This document shows, piece by piece, positions 26,605-34,121 of a stretch of DNA of 53,091 nt. The notes under the pieces are model-generated. The model did no database searches. It was not told the DNA's origin and was given only the letters and a program-made list of their open reading frames with translations. The stretch covers positions 1-53,091 of the forward strand of contig JAJEEK010000029.1 in the NCBI GenBank assembly GCA_022821065.1, written 5' to 3'. The position numbers and the translations under genes are program-made. Numbering within the stretch: position 1 is the stretch's first letter; each line of letters begins with the position of its first letter. The stretch comes from Candidatus Poribacteria bacterium (GTDB taxonomy: Bacteria > Poribacteria > WGA-4E > WGA-3G).

Positions 26605-26802
26605 CTATTTTCCGTTTGAATAACCGGTCCGTGAACCGTTTCTGCGTTTCCACGCCTCTTTAAGTTCTGCTAACGATTTCCGGATCGCGCGTAATCTCGG
26701 CAGCGACGGGATATGCAAATAGATCCTGAGCAATTTGATCCGTTTGGCACGATCCATGTCTCCACTCTCTTCTAATATTTTCTGATATATTGAATGATTC
26801 AT
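26605..26802 (-). CDS. small basic hypothetical protein
   Basis: 65 residues, starting MNHSIYQKILEESGDMDRAKRIKLLR and ending with a basic helix and GSRTGYSNGK. It is rich in Arg/Lys with no signal peptide. The RBS GGAGGAAATTAGG before the ATG is strong, so it is probably expressed. The family is not recognised. It precedes the terminator hairpin and follows the CYTH gene by 46 bases. Confidence 0.6.
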   Translation of the reverse strand: MNHSIYQKILEESGDMDRAKRIKLLRIYLHIPSLPRLRAIRKSLAELKEAWKRRNGSRTGYSNGK

Positions 26803-26848
26803 CCTAATTTCCTCCGGTGTTGTGGACAGGTGTCGTCGCAGTCGGTTA

Positions 26849-27397
26849 TTACGTTTTTTGCATAATCAGGTCGCTATAGGAGACAGCAACCGGGTCGGCA
26901 GTGTCTAAATGAAGTGTATCTTTAACGTGTTGATGCTCGTCTATCGCTTCGGCTTCAGTTTGTCCCTGAAACACCGTTTCCAATTCGATATATTCCCCTA
27001 AATCGGCAACCGTATCGAGGTGGATACGCGTGTTTTTGAACATCCAGAGTTCTCGTTGTTTTTTAACAATCGTTTCGATCCCTAACGCTGCGGTTAGCAA
27101 TGTTTTGAGGGTTGATGGATCATTGATTTTACTGAGATGATACTGACTATAGCGGGATTCATTCTGATTCGGACGCTCATAGTAGATAAGCCATCCTTCA
27201 CCTGTCTCATCAATCTCACGCAATTTAAGACGCGGTTTACAGTCTTTCTGTGTTGAGGCATCTTCGTCTGTCATCAGAAAAAAATACGTATCAATTTGAT
27301 GTACGGTTTCACGATGTTTCGCGTTTAACGCAACCAATCTTGGATAGAGGCCTTCAAGTGACTGACACCGTGCTTTGAATTCTAAATTCGTAGCCAT
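26849..27397 (-). CDS. CYTH domain protein
   Basis: A 182-residue CYTH (CyaB/thiamine triphosphatase) tunnel-fold protein. The metal/phosphate motif is ATNLEFKAR at the N-terminus; the family often reads ExExK, here NxExK, a common variant. Further conserved charged strands are RLKLREID, LIYYERPN, VKKQRELWMFKNTRIHLD and GEYIELET. It acts on triphosphate substrates; whether it is an adenylate cyclase or a triphosphatase cannot be told. Confidence 0.85.
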   Translation of the reverse strand: MATNLEFKARCQSLEGLYPRLVALNAKHRETVHQIDTYFFLMTDEDASTQKDCKPRLKLREIDETGEGWLIYYERPNQNESRYSQYHLSKINDPSTLKTLLTAALGIETIVKKQRELWMFKNTRIHLDTVADLGEYIELETVFQGQTEAEAIDEHQHVKDTLHLDTADPVAVSYSDLIMQKT

Positions 27398-27437
27398 TTT
27401 TTTTGTCGTTTTCGTGCGAAGGTTCTTCCTATTTTTT

Positions 27438-27556
27438 AGGACTTACGCATGATGTTCTTTTGTACCACAAACTGTTAGTTTGTGACGCAAAAACGCTGTG
27501 TTTCCAGAAAACTTTCTTCTAACAGAACAGTCTACAGTCAAAATTGCGTAAGTCCT
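27438..27556. mobile_element. MITE-1 copy d
   Basis: 119 bp, ends AGGACTTACGCA / TGCGTAAGTCCT, internal CACAAACTGTTAGTTTGTG. It lies between the CYTH and receiver-like genes, upstream of CYTH. Confidence 0.9.
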
Positions 27557-27584
27557 ATTTTTGATATTGGTGTCTGTGGAAGAC

Positions 27585-28184
27585 TCACTCGATGATCCGA
27601 TATTCATCTTCGGGTTCAAAGTTATCTACACACGATCGATTACAACGTTCACCGTTTGCCAACAACCAACAGACATCGTTTTGTAACTTTAATCCGCTGA
27701 CAAGACAGGTGCGTAGCTGCTCTGGGTCAAAACCACGACCTAACAGGTAACTGTAGCAGCCTGCCCTCATGACCCGTCGTCCCTCGTCGTCGTTACGGAC
27801 GATTGCGATAATTTTGACGTGCGGTTGATACCGCCTAAGATATTCATAGAACCGTCCTCGTCGACGGCGGGAGTAGTCGGCAATTACCATCTGATATTTG
27901 CCCAATTTCAACAAGCCCACTGCTTCCGTGCTTCGTTCTGCAATATCGCACCCGTAGCCTTCAGAATGGATGAGATTCCTTACCTTATCGTGTAAATTGT
28001 GGTCCCGTGAAATGAGCATCACGTCCCCTTCCAATTTAGAGACACCGAAATCTTCTTGGATATCGAGGGGTATGCGTGCTTCCCGCGTTTGCCAATCGAG
28101 CCGCCATCGTGCCCGTCGTATCCGCTCGTTGACTTGATTGAGCCGTTCTTCCAAATCCGGTTGCGGCTTAAAAAGTTTTTTCAT
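27585..28184 (-). CDS. receiver-like domain protein with Cys-rich tail
   Basis: A 199-residue protein. Residues about 1-45 are a basic helical head (RIRRARWRLDWQTREARIPLD). Residues about 50-165 resemble a response-regulator receiver (GDVMLISRDHNLHDKVRNLI, then MVIADYSRRRRGRFYEYL with an Asp in the acceptor place, then VKIIAIVRNDDE). The tail has Cys in DVCWLLANGERCNRSCVDNF. The usual acidic pocket and conserved Lys are weak, so phosphorylation is uncertain. RBS AAGGAG. No histidine kinase is adjacent. Confidence 0.6.
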   Translation of the reverse strand: MKKLFKPQPDLEERLNQVNERIRRARWRLDWQTREARIPLDIQEDFGVSKLEGDVMLISRDHNLHDKVRNLIHSEGYGCDIAERSTEAVGLLKLGKYQMVIADYSRRRRGRFYEYLRRYQPHVKIIAIVRNDDEGRRVMRAGCYSYLLGRGFDPEQLRTCLVSGLKLQNDVCWLLANGERCNRSCVDNFEPEDEYRIIE

Positions 28185-28378
28185 CTGATACGCTCCTTCT
28201 ACAAGGCTTTCGATGCTAACCGAACAACGTTAAACTATTCTATCATATATATGTGACGTATTCCACTAATTTTTGTTGATAAAAACCGGAACATAGTATA
28301 AACTTGACAACAATAAGTTACAGCCTGAAGTTAAGCATCACCATCCACGTTAAGGGTTCGTCAAATAGGAGCGATACG

Positions 28379-29428
28379 ATGTCTATACGACAACTTCCAC
28401 TGCCTCAACATTTCGATGCTACCAAGGTAGACCAAGTCTGGCGAATCCCGTATCAAGAACGTCAACGTGAAGCACTGATGTGGGCAGAGGAACAGGCAAT
28501 ACCTCCGGCATCCGCGGACGATTTTCGGACCTGTCTGCTCCTTGTTGATGTCCAGAACACGTTCTGTATTCCGGGATATGAACTGTTTGTCGGTGGAAGC
28601 TCGGGCAATGGTGCAGTTGAAGACAACGTGCGTCTGTGTCAATTCATTTACCGCAACCTTCCACAGATCACCAAAATCGCTTGTACAATGGATACGCATA
28701 CGGCGATGCAGATATTCCACGAAATCTTCTGGATCAATGATGCCGGTGAGCACCCTTTGCCGCTACAGACCTTGATGACACAAGAAGATATTGAAGCAGG
28801 GAAATGGCGCGTCAATCCTGCTATTGTGGGCAGCCTAAATCTAACGAGTCAGATTTCAGAATCCGATCCATACACATGGCTCAAGGCATACAGCGAACAC
28901 TACATCAAGACCCTGACTGCGGAGGGAAAATATCCGTTAGCGATCTGGCCCTACCACGCAATGCTCGGTGGGATCGGACATGCCGTTGTCTCTGCCGTTG
29001 ATGAAGCCTGCTTTTTCCACACAATCACCCGTAGGACACAGGTACATTATGAGATCAAAGGGCAGAACCCGCTCACTGAAAACTATTCAGTTTTACGTCC
29101 CGAAGTCCTTAACGATGCCGACGGGAAACCGATTGCGAAAAAAAATAGTACTTTCCTTCAAATGCTGCTCGGATACGATCGTGTGATTATCGCTGGACAA
29201 GCGAAGAGCCACTGCGTCGCCTGGACTGTCAGTGACCTACTCACAGAAATTCAGCAGACCGATACCGAATTAGCCAAGAAAATCTATCTGGTGGACGACC
29301 TGACCTCCCCGGTTGTCGTCCCTGGCGTAGTAGATTACACAGAACCCGCTGACGCTGCTTTTGCCAAGGCTTCGGAGGCAGGGATGCACGTCCTGCAGTC
29401 AACACAACCAATGGAAGATTGGGATTAA
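28379..29428 (+). CDS. isochorismatase/nicotinamidase-like hydrolase
   Basis: A 349-residue protein, longer than typical isochorismatase-fold hydrolases (about 200). The catalytic Asp is in LLVDVQNTFCIPG, and the Cys nucleophile is in AGQAKSHCVAWTVSDLL. The cis-peptide and metal-site elements (TMDTHTAMQIF) are present. A roughly 100-residue middle insertion (about 150-250) sets it apart. The start at 28379 has RBS AGGAG 8 bases upstream; the in-frame TTG extension to 28304 is not needed. The substrate is unknown; NAD salvage is one possibility. Confidence 0.85.
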   Translation: MSIRQLPLPQHFDATKVDQVWRIPYQERQREALMWAEEQAIPPASADDFRTCLLLVDVQNTFCIPGYELFVGGSSGNGAVEDNVRLCQFIYRNLPQITKIACTMDTHTAMQIFHEIFWINDAGEHPLPLQTLMTQEDIEAGKWRVNPAIVGSLNLTSQISESDPYTWLKAYSEHYIKTLTAEGKYPLAIWPYHAMLGGIGHAVVSAVDEACFFHTITRRTQVHYEIKGQNPLTENYSVLRPEVLNDADGKPIAKKNSTFLQMLLGYDRVIIAGQAKSHCVAWTVSDLLTEIQQTDTELAKKIYLVDDLTSPVVVPGVVDYTEPADAAFAKASEAGMHVLQSTQPMEDWD

Positions 29429-29510
29429 CACAAATTTTGCATTTGGTTAATTTGTACCCTTACCTCAACTCTGCACCTTTTTCATTAAAAATTGTGTCTT
29501 TAATTATAAC

Positions 29511-29721
29511 AGGGCTTACGCGATACTTTAAAAATGTATTATATTGTTTTGTTGTGACGAGTTGATGTAGGTGTTTTGCTGAGGTGTTTCCCCAGATTGA
29601 GCGGTAGATACGCAATCAGATACCTCTCGTTTCTACGGAAAAGACACACTACTGGATTACTGTTCCCATAACCAGTGATAGCGAAACCCAACAAGCACAC
29701 AATTCAATTTGCGTAAGTCCT
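29511..29721. mobile_element. MITE-1 copy e, long diverged variant
   Basis: 211 bp with imperfect ends AGGGCTTACGCG / TGCGTAAGTCCT. The interior differs from the other copies and includes GTGTTTTGCTGAGGTGTTTC. It abuts MITE-2b with 3 bases between. Confidence 0.7.
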
Positions 29722-29724
29722 GCT

Positions 29725-29853
29725 ATTATAGCAAAGCACGAAAATAAATTGACGCGCCGCGATAGCAATACCACATTGCCCCATTGTAGGGGTTGGGTTA
29801 CCCAATCCCTACGATCAACCGCGCGTCCAAATAATTATGGGCTTTAGAATAAT
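29725..29853. mobile_element. MITE-2 copy b, diverged
   Basis: About 129 bp from ATTATAGCA to TTTAGAATAATA. It carries the shared CAAATAATTATGGG block near its right end and a different middle with the palindrome GTAGGGGTTGGGTTACCCAATCCCTAC (positions 29786-29812). Confidence 0.6.
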
Positions 29854-29948
29854 AAAGGCAAGGGCTACGCCGGTGATACTTTTCCATTAGCATTCAGTCC
29901 TTCCATGAATCAAAGATATTCAATATCCAGTGGATGAAAGCGGAGATT

Positions 29949-30929
29949 ATGATGCCATATACTGAACTTGAGACAAACCATTCCTTTGGTGGAATCATCG
30001 GAAAAAATAAAAAAATACAGCATTTGTTCACCAGGATTCAAACAGCGGCAGCAGCGGATATTACCGTCCTGATTCAAGGCGAAACCGGGACCGGTAAAGA
30101 ATTGGTCGCAAAAGCAATACACGATAACAGTCCTCGAAAAGCGGGACCCTTCGTTGCAGTCAATTGTGCTGCTATACCAGAAGGGCTGATTGAGAATGAG
30201 TTATTTGGCCATGAACGCGGGGCTTTCACCGGAGCAACCGATCGACAGATCGGAAAGTTTGAACAGGCGCACACTGGTACACTTTTTCTTGATGAGATTG
30301 GGGATATGCCCCTGGCTTTGCAAACGAGATTGCTGCGTGTCCTACAAGAACGGGAATTTCAGAGGATCGGTGGTGCAAGTACTATTTCTGTTGATGTCCG
30401 TGTACTGGCAGCCACGCATCGGAATTTAACAGATACCACCGAAAAAGATGTATTCCGCTTGGACTTGTACCATCGACTTGAAGCATTCCGCGTCGTGATA
30501 CCCCCGCTGAGAGAACGACGAGAAGATATTCCTATCTTGGCAGATCACTTCGTAAAAAAATATGCCGCAGCCGCCGAGAAATCCGTTCGCGCTATTTCTG
30601 TTGATACCTTACAAGTGCTGGGGCAGCACGACTTCCCTGGCAACGTACGCGAATTGGAGAACACCATTGCAAGTGCCGTTTTGTCTGAGACAACAGACCT
30701 ACTGCGACCACAAAGCCTCCCTGTACATCTAACACAAGAGGGTTCACAAGCCGCTACAAGCGGCCCGACGGATGCCACTGTTATTCTTCCGCTTGACGAA
30801 GTTGAACGGAGAGCCATCGTCCACGCCCTCAAAGTGACCAACAATAATATTATCGATGCGGCACGGGCATTGGGCATCAATAGAGCCACGCTTTATCGGA
30901 AATTGAAGAAATATAACCTGCCACCCTAA
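29949..30929 (+). CDS. sigma-54 activator without sensory domain (PspF-like), module 1
   Basis: A 326-residue bacterial enhancer-binding protein: AAA+ domain at about 15-245 and a Fis-type HTH at the C-terminus (NIIDAARALGINRATLYRKLKKYNL). Walker A is GETGTGKE (44-51), the sigma-54 contact loop GAFTGA is at 91-96, Walker B is LFLDEIGD (112-119), and arginine fingers lie in the RLRER-type region. There is no receiver, GAF or PAS domain, as in PspF, so control must come from another protein or from expression level. ATG 29949/29952 is preferred to 29934 (GGAG upstream; the paralogue starts the same way). Its target is probably the sigma-54 promoter 0.2 kb downstream. Confidence 0.92.
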   Translation: MMPYTELETNHSFGGIIGKNKKIQHLFTRIQTAAAADITVLIQGETGTGKELVAKAIHDNSPRKAGPFVAVNCAAIPEGLIENELFGHERGAFTGATDRQIGKFEQAHTGTLFLDEIGDMPLALQTRLLRVLQEREFQRIGGASTISVDVRVLAATHRNLTDTTEKDVFRLDLYHRLEAFRVVIPPLRERREDIPILADHFVKKYAAAAEKSVRAISVDTLQVLGQHDFPGNVRELENTIASAVLSETTDLLRPQSLPVHLTQEGSQAATSGPTDATVILPLDEVERRAIVHALKVTNNNIIDAARALGINRATLYRKLKKYNLPP

Positions 30930-30934
30930 AAATG

Positions 30935-30951
30935 TGTTGCAATATGCGACA
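30935..30951. promoter_or_regulatory. upstream activator site 1
   Basis: TGTTGCAATATGCGACA, a 17-bp inverted repeat of the form TGTTGCA-N3-TGCRACA. It is one of three such sites between the activator gene and its sigma-54 promoter, about 220 bases upstream of that promoter. Confidence 0.8.
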
Positions 30952-30952
30952 G

Positions 30953-30969
30953 TGTTGCATATTGCAACA
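30953..30969. promoter_or_regulatory. upstream activator site 2
   Basis: TGTTGCATATTGCAACA, a perfect inverted repeat, one base after site 1 (centre spacing 18 bp, close to two helical turns). Confidence 0.82.
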
Positions 30970-31024
30970 AACACGCCAAAACCCGTGTTATCAAAGGCTC
31001 CGCAACCCATACCGCTTCCAAACG

Positions 31025-31041
31025 TGTTGCATTTTGCGACA
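31025..31041. promoter_or_regulatory. upstream activator site 3
   Basis: TGTTGCATTTTGCGACA, the same palindrome type, about 115 bases upstream of the sigma-54 promoter. This is the usual distance for an enhancer bound by a sigma-54 activator hexamer. Confidence 0.8.
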
Positions 31042-31150
31042 CTCAGCGAAAAACAACTTTAAGTGAACCGATTGCATCGCGAACAGCCCGAATCCCGCGT
31101 AGTGCCTTGATGGACAAAGTATAACAGAGCAGTGATAAGAACATTTTCAC

Positions 31151-31172
31151 CAATTGGCACGGTTCTTGCTTA
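31151..31172 (+). promoter_or_regulatory. sigma-54 promoter, module 1
   Basis: CAATTGGCACGGTTCTTGCT matches the consensus YTGGCACG-N4-TTGCW: GG at 31156-31157 and GC at 31168-31169 with exactly 10 bases between. Transcription should start near 31181. No ribosomal gene follows closely; the next sure gene is at 31824, so the leader is about 640 bases and holds two copies of the structured RNA. Confidence 0.88.
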
Positions 31173-31379
31173 AGTTATGAAGTGTAAGTCAAACGACTTG
31201 ATGCTAGTTGCGTCTAACACGAAGTATCTCGGGATTTTGGCGTTGCACGGGAGACTACCCCGACAAGCGCGGTCTCTCGCTATGCGACTTTTTCCGTCCT
31301 TTTTCCGTCTGAAAATGACGCTGGAACGTGCTATTTTTATTCACGCCTCTTGTTATTGTCATAAAAATTTTTCGTGAAT
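31173..31379 (+). other. module 1 leader, upstream part
   Basis: About 200 bases between the promoter and RNA copy 1. The last 60 bases (GTGCTATTTTTATTCACGCC, TCTTGTTATTGTCATAAA) align with the same place in module 2 (ATGCTACGTTTATGCATG, TTTCCTGTTGTTGTCGTAAA). In both, one frame reads H-x-S-C-x-C-x-K just before the RNA element (AIFIHASCYCHK and ATFMHVSCCCRK), so a short leader peptide is possible but unproven. Confidence 0.45.
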
Positions 31380-31478
31380 GGCAGCCTCCAATGTTTGTGA
31401 GGTGCGTTGAGGGGTTTTAAGCATCTATTGACGCTGAGAACCCTGCCATAACTAGCTATGATAGCGTTAACCTAATTG
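31380..31478 (+). ncRNA. structured leader RNA, copy 1
   Basis: The conserved element seen three times in the window. P1 pairs GGCAG (31380-31384) with CTGCC (31443-31447). P2 pairs CCTC (31385-31388) with GAGG (31399-31402). P3 starts with GCGTTGA and closes with TTGACGC using G-T pairs. It is followed by CATA...TATG and TTAACCTAA. This copy lacks the closing TTAGGTTAG arm close by. It lies 210 bases downstream of the sigma-54 promoter. I match it to no riboswitch class I know. Confidence 0.65.
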
Positions 31479-31666
31479 TATAAAAGTTTGGACGATTTAT
31501 GTGTGATTACTGTAGAGTTCCCTTGATACATGCGAAACGCGAAAAATAGATACACAATTTCTCAGCAGAGTGACATCGAGAAAAGGTTAGAGGAATATCC
31601 AAGGTATTCCCATCCAACCTAACTTATAACCTGAGAATTTTCAAAATCGCCCAACATTTAAGAAAT

Positions 31667-31803
31667 GGTAGTCTCTACTTTTCTGTAGGTGCGCCGATAG
31701 TGATGTGAGCACTCATCGGCGCGGCACTGCCATAATCGGACTATGACAGCACTAACCTAATTGTATCAGAAAATAACTGTTTTTTGTGATACTTTTAGGT
31801 TAG
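31667..31803 (+). ncRNA. structured leader RNA, copy 2
   Basis: P1 GGTAG (31667-31671) / CTGCC (31727-31731), with a G-T pair where copies 1 and 3 have G-C. P2 CTAC / GTAG (31675-31688), where the others have CCTC / GAGG. P3 GCGCCGAT / ATCGGCGC (31691-31722), perfect, extended by AGTG / CACT. Then CATA...TATG, and a long closing hairpin CTAACCTAA (31752-31760) / TTAGGTTAG (31795-31803). That hairpin ends 8 bases before the AAGGA RBS of the first Cys-rich gene, so it could gate translation. Confidence 0.75.
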
Positions 31804-31823
31804 TACCTTACAAGGAAAATTGA

Positions 31824-32192
31824 ATGAACAGAAAAATAACGAAAACTTTTGCGGTTTTAATGATCCTTGCAGTAGCAATAACTTTCGCGCCCCAAAGCGC
31901 AGATGCCAGTTGGTGGAGCGATTTTTGGAATTGGCTTACAGGACAATCAACCTGTCCAAGTTGTGACGAAAGTGTCAGCAATACCTCTGACCATCAGGTA
32001 TATTGTGGTACCTGCGGCATTGACTACTATACCTGTGGACAAGATGTCCATGGTAGCAATTGTGATAAGGAAATCTGTCCATCCTGTGGTAACGAGGTTG
32101 AATCGGATGGGGCACACTATGTGATATGTGGTGAAGGTCACGGCTACTATACTTGCGATTATGATGCCTACATGGAACATTCAACGCACTAA
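31824..32192 (+). CDS. secreted Cys-rich zinc-ribbon-like protein
   Basis: 122 residues with a signal peptide (about 1-29, ending SADA-SWW). The mature part has ten Cys in two repeats: C44PSC47, H57, C61GTC64, YYTC71, then C85PSC88, H98, C102, YYTC111. CxxC...H...C pairs suggest metal ribbons in an exported protein. RBS AAGGA directly follows the leader RNA hairpin, so it is the first gene of module 1. It is acidic and Trp-rich just after the signal (WWSDFWNWLTG). Family not recognised. Disulfides instead of metal are possible outside the cytoplasm. Confidence 0.8.
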   Translation: MNRKITKTFAVLMILAVAITFAPQSADASWWSDFWNWLTGQSTCPSCDESVSNTSDHQVYCGTCGIDYYTCGQDVHGSNCDKEICPSCGNEVESDGAHYVICGEGHGYYTCDYDAYMEHSTH

Positions 32193-32236
32193 TTCCGTTG
32201 TTTCGCCCCGGTCTATTTTATTTAAAAGGAGAGACT

Positions 32237-32743
32237 ATGTTTTTGCAACAAATAAGAGTGAGTTCCTCATGGTTCGCCGTTCAACGCGCAAGCCAAGTGA
32301 CAATGATTTTATTGGCAGTCGCTATGCTGTTCATCCCGATAATCCATCAACAGGAAGAGGTGGAAGCCGCTGCTTGGTTTTGGGGGGGTGTTACACTCGG
32401 AACCGCGATCATTGGCGGAATCGCTTATATTATAGGCAGTCACCCACCACATTGCGATCATTGTGGAGCTCATGCGGAAACTGCAGATCATGAGTATACA
32501 TGCTCGCTCTCAGGTTGTAACTATCAATGGAACTGTCAAACTCGAAATTCACATATACATTGCAGTTCATGTAGCCAGGTAGTTGACAGCTATGATGCCC
32601 ATGAAATCAGTTGTAGTTATTGCCCTCACGAATTCATGTATTGTGATCCGCCGAATAGAGAGTATCATGACAGTGGCGATTGTTCTCAGAGCTCTCAGTC
32701 TTGTAGCGTCTGTAACGGGTCTGGTGGTTCATGTTGTCAGTAA
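32237..32743 (+). CDS. membrane-anchored Cys/His-rich protein
   Basis: 168 residues. Two hydrophobic segments (about 20-36 and 46-67, the latter GGVTLGTAIIGGIAYIIG) precede a Cys/His-rich domain: C73DHC76...H85, C89...C94, NYQWNCQTRNSH, C109SSC112, H122, C126SYC129, YC136, and a Cys/Ser tail. The 12-residue NYQWNCQTRNSH block is identical in the next gene, so the two arose by duplication. The start at 32237 has RBS AAAAGGAGAG; the frame is open further upstream without RBS. The hydrophobic part recalls the Gly-rich proteins of module 2. Function unknown. Confidence 0.8.
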   Translation: MFLQQIRVSSSWFAVQRASQVTMILLAVAMLFIPIIHQQEEVEAAAWFWGGVTLGTAIIGGIAYIIGSHPPHCDHCGAHAETADHEYTCSLSGCNYQWNCQTRNSHIHCSSCSQVVDSYDAHEISCSYCPHEFMYCDPPNREYHDSGDCSQSSQSCSVCNGSGGSCCQ

Positions 32744-32837
32744 ATGCGATAGTGGATTTGAGAGTGTATGAACGCATATAATTATGTGCCGATGGATGAT
32801 TTCTCCACTCATCCATCAGCAAAGGTAAAATTAGGAA

Positions 32838-33215
32838 ATGCAACATCTGAATGGAAAACGATTCTCTAACTTTATTCGATTGACCGTCGGGATCTTGCTT
32901 CCAATAATCATTCTGGGCGGCGCATTCCTCTACGTAAATCGGCATCCAAAGTGCGATCATTGCGGACTCAATGTAAAGACAACCGACCATGAATATATTT
33001 GCCCAATCTGTAATTATCAATGGAACTGCCAAACTCGAAATTCACATCATCATTGTACAAAATGTAAAGCAACTTTTGAAGACCTGTCAACTCATACGAA
33101 CAAATGTAACTTTTGTGGTTTTACGTACTTGGCTTGCCAAAGACACACATGTCCCACCGGTTGGAGTTATGAACGTTCCGATCCTACAAGTGAGGGACAG
33201 CCCGAAAAAAAATAG
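32838..33215 (+). CDS. membrane-anchored Cys/His-rich protein (paralogue)
   Basis: 125 residues: one N-terminal membrane helix (about 13-33), then C39DHC42, H51, C55PIC58, NYQWNCQTRNSH (59-70), C73TKC76, H86, C90NFC93, C100. Clearly a shorter paralogue of the preceding protein, with one instead of two hydrophobic segments. The tail is hydrophilic and Lys-rich. The ATG follows TAGGAA. The ribbon domain should lie outside the membrane if the N-terminus is cytoplasmic. Confidence 0.78.
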   Translation: MQHLNGKRFSNFIRLTVGILLPIIILGGAFLYVNRHPKCDHCGLNVKTTDHEYICPICNYQWNCQTRNSHHHCTKCKATFEDLSTHTNKCNFCGFTYLACQRHTCPTGWSYERSDPTSEGQPEKK

Positions 33216-33291
33216 TTCCTTTTGTCACGACACCTCGGCCGTCCGACAACAATACTAACACTGACCGATAACTCTTTCGGAGGTACCCATC

Positions 33292-33954
33292 ATGTTAAAA
33301 CATAAAAAGACTTTACTTGGTTCTATTCTGATACTGTTTGTGGTAGTAGGCGTTTGTTTCTATTTCTCTGAGAAAAAACGTCCTGACCGCGAACCTGTGA
33401 GAATATACAGCACTACAACCCCTGCCCTTAAAAAGGCATACCGCGAAGCATTTTATTCTTATGAAGAAAAACATACTCACGTCGAGAACCGTCCAAAACC
33501 TAAGGGTATTATTACTTCAAAACACTCAGAAGAGATTAGGCACGTTGATAAGATGGAAACTTCCGAGACTGCTGTGGAAGAAACAAAAAAAACAGTACCA
33601 TCCGTTTTGGAAGGAATATCAAAAGAGGAAGCCACTCTGTGGGTTCAAGAACAAATTGGAATATTGGGGTATCAAATGGCGGAAAAATATCCCGAAATCG
33701 CGAGAATCGCCCACTTAACACCTGATGAATACGATACGCTCTATTCAACAGACGAAGCAAAAGATGCGATTCTCGAACTAGCATTACAAGCAAAAGACGA
33801 GTTTTTTGCAGACTTTCAAGAACTTTTTTTAATGTTACCGAGAGATGTGGGAGAAGCAATACTTAACGATACTTATAAACTTTTCGCTAAGAACTGGGGT
33901 TCCGAGCAGGCAGATGCCATCATATCGAATATACGCGCAGAGATGGGGTTATAA
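33292..33954 (+). CDS. membrane-anchored protein with EPVRIYS motif
   Basis: 220 residues: N-terminal anchor (about 6-26), then KKRPDREPVRIYSTTTPALKK, a low-complexity linker, and a helical C-terminal half (SKEEATLWVQEQIGILGYQMAEKYPEIARI and onwards). The anchor plus EPxxIY-x-x-x-x-P arrangement recurs in the proteins at 34694 and 47315, giving a family of three spread over both modules. RBS GGAGG. No enzyme motif is visible. Probably the last gene of the first operon segment; IS debris follows. Confidence 0.72.
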   Translation: MLKHKKTLLGSILILFVVVGVCFYFSEKKRPDREPVRIYSTTTPALKKAYREAFYSYEEKHTHVENRPKPKGIITSKHSEEIRHVDKMETSETAVEETKKTVPSVLEGISKEEATLWVQEQIGILGYQMAEKYPEIARIAHLTPDEYDTLYSTDEAKDAILELALQAKDEFFADFQELFLMLPRDVGEAILNDTYKLFAKNWGSEQADAIISNIRAEMGL

Positions 33955-34121
33955 TTTTATGAATCACGATTGTGTCTTGACTTTAGGTGGAACACAAGGC
34001 GAACCATAACAACTATAACTGAAACGGTCGTTCATTGTGAGCGTCCGCTTCAATCACCCATAACGGCTGTTAAACAGATAGGACAACCATTCCTAAACAC
34101 ACGCAACACATCTTATGTTAG
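33955..34121. other. gene-free spacer
   Basis: About 170 bases, AT/GC mixed, with no repeat, hairpin or promoter that I can support. It separates the 220-residue protein gene from the transposase remnant. Confidence 0.5.

Noticed and set aside
31177..31377. 66-residue open frame directly after the module 1 sigma-54 promoter
   Set aside because: Its ATG lies at or before the predicted transcription start and has no RBS. Only the last part is shared with module 2, and that is better explained as leader RNA or a short peptide.
31380..31803. Leader RNA as a c-di-GMP, cobalamin or other known riboswitch
   Set aside because: The conserved sequences of those classes that I remember (for instance the GCCACTG box or the GEMM core) are absent and the fold differs. 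Only a model search could settle it.
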